DNA of 64,000 nt from contig OX457072.1 in assembly GCA_949752795.1 (NCBI GenBank), positions 3,534,001 through 3,598,000 of the forward strand. Direction: 5' to 3'. Every line of letters starts with the position of its first letter. The stretch's first letter is position 1. Below are positions 24,741 through 36,515 of the stretch, piece after piece. The translations under genes and the position numbers were made by a program. The notes beneath the pieces were generated by a model, which searched no databases, was not told where the DNA came from, and saw only the letters and a list, made by a program, of their open reading frames with translations. The DNA is from Hyperoodon ampullatus (lineage: Eukaryota; Chordata; Mammalia; Artiodactyla; Ziphiidae).

Positions 24741-25441
24741 AGACGAACTGGTATCTTAAACGGAGGGGGGCATCTAGTCCACTGTGATGGGAGGAAAGGC
24801 AGGTGACTGTGAAATTCCTTCAGGAAATCATCTGCTGAGACACGAAGGGAAGGGCACCTTCCTGTGAAACAGACACCAAAGGAGAAGAGCTCCTGTGGGT
24901 CTGTTGAGGGTTAGCGAGCAGGGAGGCCAAGGCAGCTCACCGCGCTGGGAAAGGTAGGCGCTCTGGCTGCGGCAGCGAGGGCTACTCCTCAGCCTGCAGG
25001 GATTATGAGCACATTTACAAGGCATTCGAAATTTTAAAAATTCTGCTGGATGCCTGCTTTGGTGATGAAGATGAACACAAAATCTCTTTTGGTGTCCCTC
25101 ATATAGATTGCTTTTTTAGCAACTCCTGTAAGTGAAATTGAGAGCTTTGAATCAGACAGAGTCCATTTCAAACCTCCAAGTGTCGGTTTTCTTATCTATA
25201 AAGTTATAAGAAATTTACGAATGTAATTGGTGATGGTTAAAAGATATAGTTAAAACACAACACTTAGCATAATACCTGGCAAATAATAACTGCCTTATAA
25301 GCAACAGCCACTGCTGGTACTACTAACAACCAGCCCCAGGATGTGTAGCATGTTCTGGCAACCCCGGGGGGCAGTATGAATTCTCGGCCCTATGGGGAAT
25401 TGGAAACCACACAATTTGGTCATTGTTCTTTCTACTCTCAG
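24741..25441. other. Intron end before exon C; MIR-like piece
   Basis: About 25150-25310 resembles a MIR in + orientation (tail 'acttagcataatacctggca'). The last 20 bases form the acceptor tract of exon C. Confidence 0.45.
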
Positions 25442-25573
25442 GTGACCATGCAGCATATGAAGAGCAAAAAGACCCTAGATTTTGCAGCAAATGCATGGTT
25501 ATCTCGAATCCAAGCAGATGGGGACGCTGTCTGTGAGCTCCCTGGGGTACAAGGAGGACAGCTATTTTTCCCT
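25442..25573 (+). CDS. PLAT-domain C-terminal exon (C)
   Basis: A pyrimidine-rich tract and CAG (25439-25441) precede an open frame starting VTMQHMKSKKTLDF. It continues AANAWLSRIQADGDAVCELP. This matches the end of a PLAT domain: a strand with small hydrophobics, then the 'F..N.WLSR...DG....ELP' signature seen in multi-PLAT proteins. It starts in phase 0, as needed after exon B. The 3' end is uncertain. GT sites at 25547 (ggg|gtacaa) and 25574 (cct|gtgtgt) both leave phase 0, whereas the linker exon at 38297 needs phase 1. Either another small exon lies between, or the true donor has mutated. The frame stays open to a stop at 25621-25623, but that part is probably intron. Confidence 0.68.
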
Positions 25574-27581
25574 GTGTGTCATTACCCTTTGAGAGCATAT
25601 ACTGCATGTGCAAATGTTTTATAGCTGCTTAGATTTGCTTCTGAACTATCTAGTTACAGAATATTTTTTTCTACTTCTAAGAGAGTCGTTTGACCCGTTG
25701 AAAAGTGCCTTCTTCATCTTCACAGAATGAGTCACTGGTGGGTCTGGGATTAAACATAATCTCAGAAAGATCCTTATGGTTAGATACAGTCACAGGGGCT
25801 GAGGCCGTGCGAAGGAAGAAGTCCTGTCTGTGCCTTGTCTGGCTTTGCCTGTGGCTGCTTGGCCTCCTCATGTCACCACTTCACTTTTGATATATTTCCT
25901 CGTCAAACCTTACATCATTTTAAACTTTAAACATCACGTACAGTAATATTGTCACCCTTGCCAATAAAATACTGATGATGAAATATCCTCCTATGTCATA
26001 CATAAAAGAACAGCTTTTTTTTTTTTTTTAAGCTTTCATTTGTCTTTTTGAAAAAGCTATTTGCTTTTTCGGAGCATTTGCTCATGGTGGAAAAATGCCC
26101 ATTTATAATTAAAATTAATGATTGAAAGATCAAAAATCTCTCCATAGATACAGCAAGTCCAGATTAGAGGAATTCTCATACAATGATTTTTATTGTAGCC
26201 TGGCCCATGGATCTGGGTTCTGTCTGTATGAATTCTCAGGTGATTAATTTCCTTGTTTCTCTCCCCTTTGCTTTGTCAGTAGTGAGATACCTTGCTGACG
26301 TCCGTGCTGGGCAACTGAAGCAAGCAGAAATGGAGGCCGATGTGTCCCTGTGTCTCTGTGGGACACTCTGTCTCAGAGGTGAGACTCTGGTCTAAGACTG
26401 TTGTACAAATCCAACATGCCAGTAAAATTTCAAAGAGGACAGGTGTGTCTGCACAAATAACTTTCCCATGTTCTTAGTAATCTCTCCAAGTATGGCCATA
26501 CATGATTGAAAGTTGAAAAGGGCTTGACACCCTTCAAGTTTTTGTTTTAGAACATCTTCAGCACAAGTTTTCCTGACCTGACTTCCTAATGTGCTTTGTT
26601 TTAGAAGCTTTTCTTGAAAGAAAAATGGGACACACTATACTAGCAATGAATAATAGAACAAAGAAAAAGACATTAAAAATTAGTGAGGGTGTAAGTAAAA
26701 GAAAAAAATGAGATTATATCAGGGAAAAATATATGTGAACATACCCTGTCAGGACTGGGAAGCACAAAGCCTTATTCTAAAAGATCAAGTCATAGAAGGA
26801 CCATTATAGGATATTTCACAGAATAGTGCAATACCCTTTTTTTAAAATATCTTGAATGGAGCCAAATACATTATTTTCACACCTTAAAGCCCTTCATATT
26901 CCCTTTTGTGCTTTATATACACATATGAGTCTTTCTGTGTAGTTGATGTTTGAGGAATTGCAGTGATGTATATAATCAACCCAGTTAATTTTTAATGTTA
27001 TTTTGTTGTGTATAGAAAAAAAAAGTACTATTTGGGGTCTGAGATTAAGAATAGGGATTATCTAAAGCATGAGTACATTTTTAAGAAAGAAGACTCCCGA
27101 ACCAGTTTGAGAGTGCTATTTTTCAAACTGTTTTGTCCTTGTAGTTTATGAAATATTTTGAAACATCAGAGCTCTTAAAGCTCACCTAAACCTTTTATTT
27201 GTCAGTGCAGATTACACAGCTTTCATCACAATGAGGGAAAATGCAAAATTATGCCTAACTTTTGCTGTTACAAGTGAATTATTAATTTTGAGCAGAAACA
27301 AAGTTTTAGATGCCATGATATTATTATTAATATTACACCAAGTGATCAGTGAAGCTGTCCTGGCTTTCATTCCCAGACGCTTTGGCCCTCCCACTTGGTG
27401 GTGCTTGGTGAAGGCGCCATCTCTCCTGGCCGCCTGCTGGTGGGTGGGCCTGCGCGGCATGGTGTGGGATTACCAGCTAAGGTTTTGCAAGTGAAACATC
27501 TTCGTGGTGAATCGTCTTCAGTTCATCATTGTGAACAGCACCTCCCAGAGAGTGAGAAGGGTGTATTATAGATTGAAAACA
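25574..27581. other. Intron, no gene seen
   Basis: A/T-rich; T run at about 26014-26028. No supported exon or named repeat. If an extra small exon joins C to the linker it could lie anywhere from here to 38296. Confidence 0.45.
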
Positions 27582-27629
27582 ATCTATCTATCTATCTATC
27601 TATGTATCTATGTATCTATCTATCTATAT
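27582..27629. repeat. (TATC)n microsatellite
   Basis: About 11 tetramers, two of them changed to tatg; length is likely variable. Confidence 0.9.
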
Positions 27630-27668
27630 ACTGGACACGAAGTATAATTGCAACCAGTGTATAAAAAG

Positions 27669-27868
27669 AGTAAACAGGGTTTCCCTGGTGGCGCAGTGGT
27701 TGAGAGTCCGCCTGCCGTTGCAGGGGACGTGGGTTCGTGCCCCAGTCCGGGAAGATCCCACATGCCGCGGAGCGGCTGGGCCCGTGAGCCATGGCCGCTG
27801 AGCCTGTTCGTCCAGAGCCTGTGCTCCGCAACGGGAGAGGCCACAGCAGTGAGAGGCCCGCATATCAC

Positions 27869-27902
<34 letters not shown>

Positions 27903-27905
27903 CAG
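27669..27905 (+). mobile_element. CHR-type SINE, young, with target-site duplication
   Basis: Head 'ggtttccctggtggcgcagt' from 27678, full body, and a run of about 28 A. The 9-base repeat agtaaacag is at 27669-27677 and 27897-27905. The low divergence and long pure A tail suggest a recent insertion. Confidence 0.92.
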
Positions 27906-29240
27906 TGTAGGTTTAGTGGCATGTTTTATAATTTAGAGTGAGAGATGTAACTGCTTTTCTTCCCTAGTTCATTTTAGAGTTCTCTATTATCTTCCTCAAT
28001 AGATGGAATGTAATGGAAATGCCAAATGGTTTCAAGAGTTCTGCTGCAAGAAACTGTGGCAACGATCTTGTAGTTAAATTGCCAGAATGATTCCACACAA
28101 ACCACAGCTCACATCCTTAGCCACTGTTGGGCTGGTTGTTGTCGTTTTCTCTACAAAGTGTACCGCTGTGTAATCAAAAGGCAGCCGCACACATAATAGA
28201 CCTAGTTTAATTCTGTCTTCAAAACTAAAGATACTTTAAGAAAAAAGAGGAAACAGTAGAGCTGGTTCAAGCAATCTTTCTTGACCTTGAGGTATCCTCA
28301 TTCAGATTTGCTTCGAAGCAGAACGTGAAGACCAGGGTAGTTGATCTGGGAGGGGATCCCAGTGTGACCTGAAGAGAATGGAGAAAAGCCCGAGAAGAGA
28401 CAGTACTGAGCTGTAGCTACTGGGACTTCTTGCTAGAGAATTTCAGAGAAACCCTGTGGACACCCCTCAACACTGCCCCACCGGCGAAACCCTCAGGAGA
28501 AGAAGCAGTGAGGTGTAGGGGTCTGAGATGGAGAGCTGTCAGCACGCCTGCACTATGGACCCACAAATGGCCCCAAGGGCAGGGCTGGGGCCCAGTCGTA
28601 TCTACCACCACAGGTGACATGTATCAGGAAATGTCCCTTTTGAAGCACACCGGGGGTGCAGGAGAGTGACAGTGAGACTGTGCAGGGACACCAGGAACAC
28701 ATACAGTCACAATTTGGTGAGCAAAATATCACAGGACTAGTGATGGTTTTGGTTTGGCCTAAACAAGAGAAGATTTCCATCAACAATGTGGAACCAACAG
28801 TTGATGCCAGGTAGTGTGTCTTCAAATATGAAATTGAAATGTACTCTAGTACCCGTGCAGGCAGCTGTTTAGACAACCTGTGCCACAAGAAAATACAAGT
28901 GATACTGGATTTGCACTTTTACCACAAAGTAGTGGAACAGTAGTTAATATTCAACTGTCACTTCTGGGAACGTCTCAGACTTAATTAAATTCCTGACCCT
29001 TTCCTCAGATGATCTTCAGGTGGTCTTTTCTCAGCAGGAATCTGTGAGGAAGTGACGCGTAGCACCACTTTCTCTTCCAACCAGCATAACACCTACGTTA
29101 GGTCCTGCGTCTCTGGAAACCTCAGTGAGTTTTTGACATGATCAAATGAAGGTTCCAAGATGCTGTTTCACAACAAGCCCAAGAATGTGCTTCACATTAT
29201 TTACAGAAGAAGGTGTACAAGAAGGTTTATTGGAGAAAGA
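27906..29240. other. Intron, no gene seen
   Basis: Frames at 28430-28669 (+) and 28553-28888 (-) overlap in antisense and have no domain signal. Confidence 0.45.
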
Positions 29241-29297
29241 AAGGAGGGAGAGAAGGAAGGAAGGAAGGAAAGAGGGGAGGGAGGGAGAGAAAGAGGG
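29241..29297. repeat. GA-rich (GGAA-type) simple repeat
   Basis: Purine-only stretch built on gaaggaagg and gagggag units. Confidence 0.85.
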
Positions 29298-31179
29298 ACT
29301 TGTTCCTCCGTGCCTCAAGGAAAATCAGCATTCATGGAAAGTAAGTGTGCTATCAGGCCCCGTGGTCGCCAACCTGACCATCTAGCAAACTGCATCCCGG
29401 GGGCAGGAATCTAAGCAAGAGAAGAGCGCCAAACTGGAGGCCTCTGTGTTAGGGTTTGTTTCTTGGTTACACTGGACATGCCCACAGTGGAGGAAATAAA
29501 ACTCCAGGAGAGAAAAAAGCATAGCCAGAAATACATCTTTAATAGATAAAAACGCAGTTTGCTTGTTTTTCTTTCCTTACTGCCCCGTTGGATGCTAACT
29601 GTAGTAGCATCTCTGCTGAAGTATCGTGCTGCTCTCCGCACTCCTCGGGCTGTTATTATTGCCCCCATTCGTCTTGTGCTGGACTCACGCTATCTCTGTG
29701 GGGTTTTCTTTGCCTCCGACACCGGGTCGATACATTTCAAGTGGAAGCAGTGTCACCTGGAAAACTGCAGAAGGCGCTGTGGCGCTGTGAGGCCAGTGAC
29801 AAGTCTCAGGGCTGGTGCAGCAAGCTGGTGGTGGCCAGGGAGCCAGGGCTGCGTCCGCGCCCACCTTCTCCTGTGAAAAGTAGTGCTGTCCCCGTGCCGC
29901 CTCAGAAGATGGAACTGCAGCGTGTGTGAGTGTGTGTGTGTGTTTAGGTGCATGGATTTGTGTCATTTCCTCAGTATTCCACATCCCACATCACTCATCG
30001 AGTGTTTCAGTAAATAATCTATTGCTAAGCATTGTAAGGAAATCTTATCTTGTAATTTCTTATTATTTCAACACGCTGTAAGTCACAGAAGGACCAAAAG
30101 TTTCACACTGGAAATTACTGCCTACAACATGAGAATATTTGTTTAAATATTGGTCCCTTTACATTACTGAAATGGTAGCGTTCTAACAATTTCATATCGA
30201 ATTAAGCAAGGAGACTTTTAGAGGGAACTCTCAGCACATAAGAAAGACAAAGACGGAAACCTAGATAGCTCGGGCTTTCCCTCCGGCCTCATAAGGGACA
30301 GACCGCAAGCAACTCCCTCCGTTTCTGATCTGACCCTACAGTCTTGAGGTTAAGCTTTGCTCTCTAGATCCCTTCCTTTCTCAGGAAAACCCAGCTTCAG
30401 CCGGCCAGGGCCAGGAGGGGGCCCAGACCCAAGACAGGACAGGTTTCTCCATGAAAACCCAATCTATCGTGGACATGGAGTGAGAATCCTTGAGCTCTAT
30501 TCTGAAATTTTGGGCCCTCAGTGTTGGGGACAGCCTTATCTTTCCAGATAAAGACAGATTATCTTTCCAAACCGATAATCAACAGGAAATGAGGCACAGA
30601 CAGGGGCCCTGGAAAATTCAAGGGGGCAGATTTGGAGATGCCAAAACCACTACAACTTTAATTACTAAGCAAAAAGCGGCTAAAAAACAATGAGTCAGTT
30701 CAACTAAAAATACTCACCATATACCACCAAAAACTACAAACACAAAGGTGATTGGCGGGGCTGCAGTGAATGGAGCCGTGAATGGAGCCGTGGGAACCAG
30801 GGCCGGCTCGCCCGCCTCTTCCTCGCCTGGCTGGCGCTAATCGCAGTCAGCCGCTTTCTCAGAGTTCCCGCTGAATTCATCCCGCTTCCTCTGTTGCCAC
30901 TTCCTCCGCCCTAGTCAGCGTCCTTGAGTCTCAGCCTGGGTCTGAGCCGTCTTCTGACCGTCCTGGTTCTCTCTGCGCCCTCGACCCCGCTCACGGCGTC
31001 CGAGCTGACTGTACTCTGGTACTTACTGTACTGATCTTCTTTCGGACTCTAGCTTGTCTTTTCCTCTTTCATTCTTCCTTTGCTCTATTATGACTTTTAT
31101 TCTCTAGCATTATATTGTATAGTTTTGCCCTACATGTTTTCAAGAAAAAGCGTGGGGGGAGATCCTGTTCCTAAAGCAG
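29298..31179. other. No gene seen; GT repeat and a small GC-rich part
   Basis: A GT repeat lies at 29922-29943. At about 30760-31020 the sequence turns GC-rich with a short tandem 'tgaatggagccg' and several CpGs, but no open frame with splice support. Confidence 0.45.
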
Positions 31180-31440
31180 TGTTTTAATTACATCATCCTC
31201 CCGTTCAAAAATCTGTATTAATCCCCATTGCCTCCCAAAACCCAAACCAAACTCCATGGTCTTTCCATTCAAGGCTTCATACCAACTGACTGCATTTCTT
31301 TCCCCTCCAGTTGGCGGCTCTCATTGTCCTCTTGCAGGAGCTCGGTGGAGTTAGACCAGCTTAACCTCACCGCTTTGCTTCAGTCCCTCGGAGCGCGCTG
31401 TTCTTCGCTCGGGTCGCTCTTCCTCGCTCTGCTCTGAGTG
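31180..31440 (+). mobile_element. L2-like fragment
   Basis: 'tgtattaatccccattgcct', 'aactccatggtctttccatt' and 'caaggcttcataccaactga' follow the L2 pattern of this part. Confidence 0.5.
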
Positions 31441-31780
31441 TCCTGACCCTCCCTGCCCACCCTTTAGTTCCCACTCAGAGTCCGCCCGCTCGCATGAGCG
31501 AATTGGCCCGATTAGCAACAGTGTCTCTCTCCTCCCGAGCTTACTCAGAACTCAGCACAGACGCCCCCGGCTGCTGAGTGGCAGGTGCACTGAAGAGGCT
31601 TCAGCATCACAGCCCAGCCCACTCCCACCCCAGCACCGGGCCTCCTGGGGGCTGGGGGCAGCTGCATTTATTCCCCACGGCAGAGGAGCTAGGGAGTGAT
31701 TCATCTAGGGTTTTCTTTTCAGGTTCCTAGGTTCTGACAAACTTTATCACATTAACTCAGCTGATTTATTTAGTTTTATA

Positions 31781-32215
31781 TTTGTTTTTAATTTTTATTG
31801 AAATACAGTTGACTGACAGTGGTGTGTTAGTTTCAGGCTTATAGAAAGTGATCCAGTTATGCATATATATAAATATATATATCCTTTTTTTACATTCTCT
31901 TCCATTATAGGTTATTACAATTTATTGAGTCGAGTTCCCTGTGCTATACAGTAGGTCCTTATTGGTTATGTATTTTGTGTATAGCAGTGTGTGTAATTTA
32001 ATTCCAAACTCCTAAATTATCCCTCCTCCTCCCTCTCCCCTTTGGTAACTATGAGTTTGTTTTCTATGTCTGTGAGTCTGTTTCTCTTTTTTGTGTAAGT
32101 CCATCTGTATCACTTTTTTAGATTCCACATGCGAGCGATATCATGTACAATTTGTCTTTCTCTGGTTTACTTCACTTCGCGTGATAACCCCTAGGCCCAT
32201 GCACGTTACAGCTGA
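31781..32215 (-). mobile_element. L1 3'UTR fragment
   Basis: Complement of the cetartiodactyl L1 3' end: 'ttattgaaatacagttgact', 'gtgctatacagtaggtcctt', 'gattccacatgcgagcgata'. Confidence 0.85.
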
Positions 32216-32479
32216 TTTCTGTCCACCGTGAAATCTCCCGGAGAGCGTTTGGATTCGCTCATCACACTGCCGTGCCTGCACCACCGCCAGCCCCTCCCGC
32301 TCCCATCGCCTCCCGCATCCCCTCAGCGCGTGTCTGTACTGTGCCAGCATGGCCTCGACTAGAAGGAAGACACCGAAGTAATAGCTTAACTTAGTTTCAG
32401 TGGGTTGTAGCTGAAACAATGTTAATTATAAAATACGTTAAGCGACCACGTGTCATATAACAGGGACGCGCTGTCCTGG

Positions 32480-33170
32480 CCTAACAAACGCTGCTCTGAT
32501 GTTCTGCCCGTCGCGGTAGGTCCCGAAGAAACGGCAGCCGGTGCCACTCACACAGCACCTGCTGAAGAGAGCGAGCTGCAGACCCCCTTCCCTCCCGCCT
32601 GCAGACGCGGAGACAAGGCAGGTCCCACTTGCTTAGAGAAGCAGAAGCGCCGCGGCACCAGGTAGCTCTCAGGCGGAGCCGGCCCTTTCTACAACAGGAG
32701 CGGACTGCCCTGACCCGCTCGCGGTTGCCGCTGTGCCCTCAGAGCCTTCTCTCTGCGCGTGAAAGGTCCAGGACAGCTTCCCCCGAGGCAGGTGCCAGCC
32801 TAGAAGGCTGAGCCGACGGCTGAGGAGATGGGCGCTCGGGTGGGACCGGAACCACCTGCCTCCTGTCACACCCCGGGCGGCGGGGGGCGCAGGGGCCAAG
32901 CTGGGCTGCGAGGCGCGCTCGTTGTGGGAATGAGATCTGGGGCGCGGGCAGCAGAGGCGCACATCAGCGGGGGAAAGGAAAGGCAATCTCAGTCGTGCTC
33001 CCGGAAGCTTCCGCACGGACAAGAATGTACAGCACAGCTGAACTGAGGCAGAGAGAAAGCCCACCGACGTTTCGTTCCTTTCCTAACTTAAGGGAGGAAG
33101 AGGCTTGGCCGAAATACAAGGCCCGGCGACCAGGCGAGGACTCTTTCGTGCACCGCAGACGCCTCCTGCG
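32480..33170. promoter_or_regulatory. CpG-dense block, possible CpG island
   Basis: Roughly 700 bases with many CpG pairs in an otherwise A/T-rich, CpG-poor intron. The stretch 32820-33010 alone has close to twenty by eye. No L1 5'UTR, rRNA or processed-gene signature explains it. It could be an alternative promoter, an enhancer, or the edge of an unrecognised GC-rich repeat. Open frames here differ by strand and show no domain. Confidence 0.4.
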
Positions 33171-33397
33171 AGGATTCGCATCTCCTCTTCAACTGAACAC
33201 CCACGTCCTTATGGCTTTATTTCTATACCTGAAGATTTTATTTTTCTGCCTTTTCTGCAAAAATAGAGTATACGGCACTGAATTTCTACCATTTACACAT
33301 AAGCTTTAGCTATTTGAGGGTTGGAGCAAGCAAAATGTGCATTTGCATGGGGCAAACATTCAACTGACTATGAATTGAAGTAAATATTCTTATTTAC

Positions 33398-33810
33398 TTT
33401 TTGTATTAGTTGCCTATGAATGCTGTAACAAAATACTATAAACTTGGTGGCTTAAAGCAACAGAACTGTGTTCTCTGACAGTTCTGGACGCCAGGAGTCC
33501 GAAATCCAGGTAGGCCGGGCCCTGAAGTCTCTGGGGTGCTCCCTTCTAGCGCTGCTGCTGGTTGGGTGCGGCCCGCAGTCCTTGGTGCTCCTGGGTTTGC
33601 AGCTGCCTCGCTCCAGCCTCTGCCTCTGTCCTCACAGTCTCTCCTCCTATTCTGATGAGGACCTGGAGCTGAGGGCTGACCCTGCTCTAGTCTGATCTCA
33701 TCTGAATCAATTACATCTACAAAGAGCCGTTTCCAAATGTGGCCGCATTCTGAGGTTCTGAGCGCACATGAATCTGGGGGGCACTGTTTAATCCAGTGTA
33801 CTATTTGAGT
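33398..33810 (+). mobile_element. Ancient LTR-like (MaLR type) or similar interspersed repeat
   Basis: 'tattagttgcctatgaatgc', 'ggtggcttaaagcaacagaa' and 'acagttctggacgccaggag' are the widely repeated mammalian pattern; the end 'aatccagtgtacta' fits. I am sure it is a repeat and less sure of the class. Confidence 0.6.
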
Positions 33811-36199
33811 GGACCCCCCAGTGTATTACCCACTGCAAGTTTATTAGCAGTAAATTAGGTATCTCTAGACTTTTCTGTTTGTCATCAAACTTGTGGTATT
33901 GTGTACACGTGCCTGTGTATGTATATGTGTGTGTGTGTGTAGACCCTTCATGAAATCATTTAAAAGAAGTTAGTATCTACCTTTAAATAGCAACAATGTC
34001 ATTTATGAACATATTCATTAACCCACTTGACCTAGAAGAGTCTAGATTTGCACACAGTTAGTAGCAAAGTTCTTCAGCTTCAGGACGAGGCAGCTTCCCA
34101 GTGTCGCCTTCCATTCCTCCCGACTGGTCTGGGAAGTGGCATTGACGTGAGTGGGTGCGAGCAGGTTATCTGAAATAAAGGCCTCCTGTGGGCAGTTCTA
34201 AATGGGAGGAGATTTATGGATGCAGGAACTGAAAAGTTAAGTACAGATAAATGATACCTAAAACAGCTGCCTGGCTGGACTTGTCAGGGCACAGCAGAAC
34301 GACCAGCTTTGTCTTCACAAAACCAAATCATGGTCATATTCATGGTCAGATACGTGGGGTGACCCAAAGGCGTTTTGCCCTAAGGAGGGAGGACAGGCAG
34401 CTGCACAGTGTCCCCAGGGCTGAGGTTGCAGCCAACACTTGTAAAGTGTTCTAGCCTCGCTGCTGGTCAGGAGGCTTTTTTTTTATTTTTTGAGAAAGGT
34501 TGAGATCATTTCCTTTGTGTGAAAATGGAAGGAAAGAGGACTTGAGAAGGTGCCCTCTACGGACGTAGACCCCCAGCAAGTCCTGGATACTTTCCGAAGG
34601 TGAACGCCCCCACCCGCCACTCCCCGCTCCAGACCACGCCCTCATTACATAATCCTCAGTGCCTTCTTGCTAATGTTGGAAAGAGGGTCTGTTGCGCCGT
34701 TAAGAGGACTCACCTCCCTGCAGGCCGGCGAGGCAAGCGTTCCAGCAGAGGCGGGTAGGACGGCCTCCCCCCGGCCCTCCTCGGGATGGCTCTCTGTCCT
34801 GGAGGCGGCCTCGGCCACACCCTGGGGCCGCTGCCAGGCCAAGAGGCCGCAGACTCGGTTTCCCTGTGCTCCTGGGCGGTTCCAGTGCCCTTCTCCGTTG
34901 GTGCTGCTGCACCTGAGCTCGCCCCCGCTGCTGCTCCTCCCCGGTGCCTGGAGCCTAGCGGGCCCTCACGGTGTCTTTACTGTGAATTACCAAAAGGGGT
35001 GTCCCTTCTGCCTGGAGCCTTCCCTGCAGCCTCGGGTTGGGCCAAGTGCCGCTTCCCCGTAAGCTTTTCCCAAAGCACATAACCCTAACCCGGTGCTTCC
35101 TCCTCCTATTTCTGTGTTTCTGTCTAGCCTTCCTCTTCCAACTCACGGAAGACTTTCCTCAAGGTCAGCTCAGTTGGCCTCCGTTTTTACTTAAGCCCCA
35201 CCACGTTCCCTGGAATAGAACAGGTTAAAATTGCATGTTCAATGGAACCGAAGGGTGTGTGTTCGTGAAGACACCTTAAACCCTAAGGGAAATCACATGA
35301 AAGAGGGGATTGGAAATTAGAACCTGGAATCTAAAAGGTTTAAATACGTCTTAATCTCACTAAGAGGTGTAAACAAAATTTTCACTGAATATTCATTTGT
35401 AAGTATTAATACAGTACCAAAGAGTGACTCTTGGAATTAGCACAGGAGTTAAGAAGTCTGCTGTGCCACTGGTAGAGATATTTAGGAAAACACACTTTGT
35501 TAGAGCTACTCCAAGATATCTCAGTCTGGAAAAACTGAAGTTACCGGTTGGTCAACTGCCACGGGGACTTCTCTGCCTTCACTGTCTTGCAGGGGAGGTG
35601 TGTCTTCTATGGCTCCGTCTCTGCAGCCTCAAGCACTAGCAGGGCTGCATCCTGATGCAACAGATTCTTGAACAGAAGCAAGACTGCTAGTCACCTCCTC
35701 CCATCCTACCATTATTATTCACAAAGCGTTTTCCTTGCTTGACGACTTCGTGCCAGCTCTCGCGGTTACTCCAAGAAAATCGCACAGGGAGGTCCATGGC
35801 CTTGGCGGGTTGTAGTCAAAGACCTTCAGAGTCCATGGGACAAACCTACAGCAGAACATAGTAGATGCTCAGGAAGTATGTGCTAAATTGACGAATGTGT
35901 AAAGCAGAAACTGTCATACACAGCTCAGGGCTGAATGCGTCTTTGTGGAGAGGGTCAGGAGAAGACCAGGGGGACCGCACGTAAGCAGCGCCCCTCTATG
36001 GCACACCTGCACTGACAAGGGAGCTTGCACGCGTAGGCCAGCCATGTGTGAAGCTTGGCGCCAGGCTTAAGATGAGTGCACCCCTCCTGCCTCTCCATCA
36101 ACCTCTCTGGGCTCCCCTCCCAATTCTCCCCAGTAGAGTATGTTCTGCTCCCGCCCTAGGCATCCTCCTGGGGCGTTACTACTCTCTTACCTTGCGTGT
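33811..36199. other. No gene seen; GC-rich patch
   Basis: 34700-35060 is GC-rich with overlapping frames on both strands, the mark of base composition and not of coding. A GT repeat lies at about 33925-33940. Confidence 0.45.
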
Positions 36200-36515
36200 C
36201 TCGGCTTGGGTTATTCTCTCCTCTGCTTACTGAGGAAAATCTTTATCCTTCGAGGCCCAAGGTAAAGTGCTGTCCATGCTGTGAAGCTTTCTCCTCTTAT
36301 CCAACCAGAAGGGAACTTGTCTTTATTCTCTTGAAAGTTCTCCAGCCTTTACTTAGACCTCTGCGCAGTAGTGACACAGGATGGCGGCCACTGTCGTCGT
36401 CAACGTGTTCGTCTCACGTACTAGATGATAAGCTTCCTAAGGGTAGGCTCATGGACATTTGTTTTTATTGTTCAGCATGGTTTCTTACACCAAGTAGGGA
36501 CTTGGCCAGTAGTTA
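36200..36515 (+). mobile_element. L2 fragment
   Basis: 'gtgaagctttctcctcttat', 'actagatgataagcttccta' and 'agggtaggctcatggac' are in the order of the L2 3' end. Confidence 0.6.

Noticed and set aside
25376..25441. ATG upstream of exon C as a start codon
   Set aside because: These bases hold the branch and acceptor region of the intron; the PLAT match begins only after the CAG at 25441.
27582..27629. Regularly spaced repeats as a CRISPR-like array
   Set aside because: It is a simple TATC tetramer microsatellite with no spacers, in a mammalian genome.
27678..27760. tRNA-like box A and box B sequences
   Set aside because: They belong to the head of a SINE; there is no foldable mature tRNA with a proper acceptor stem.
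34667..35082. Overlapping long frames on both strands
   Set aside because: GC-rich DNA with few stops gives frames on both strands; no domain, no splice signals.
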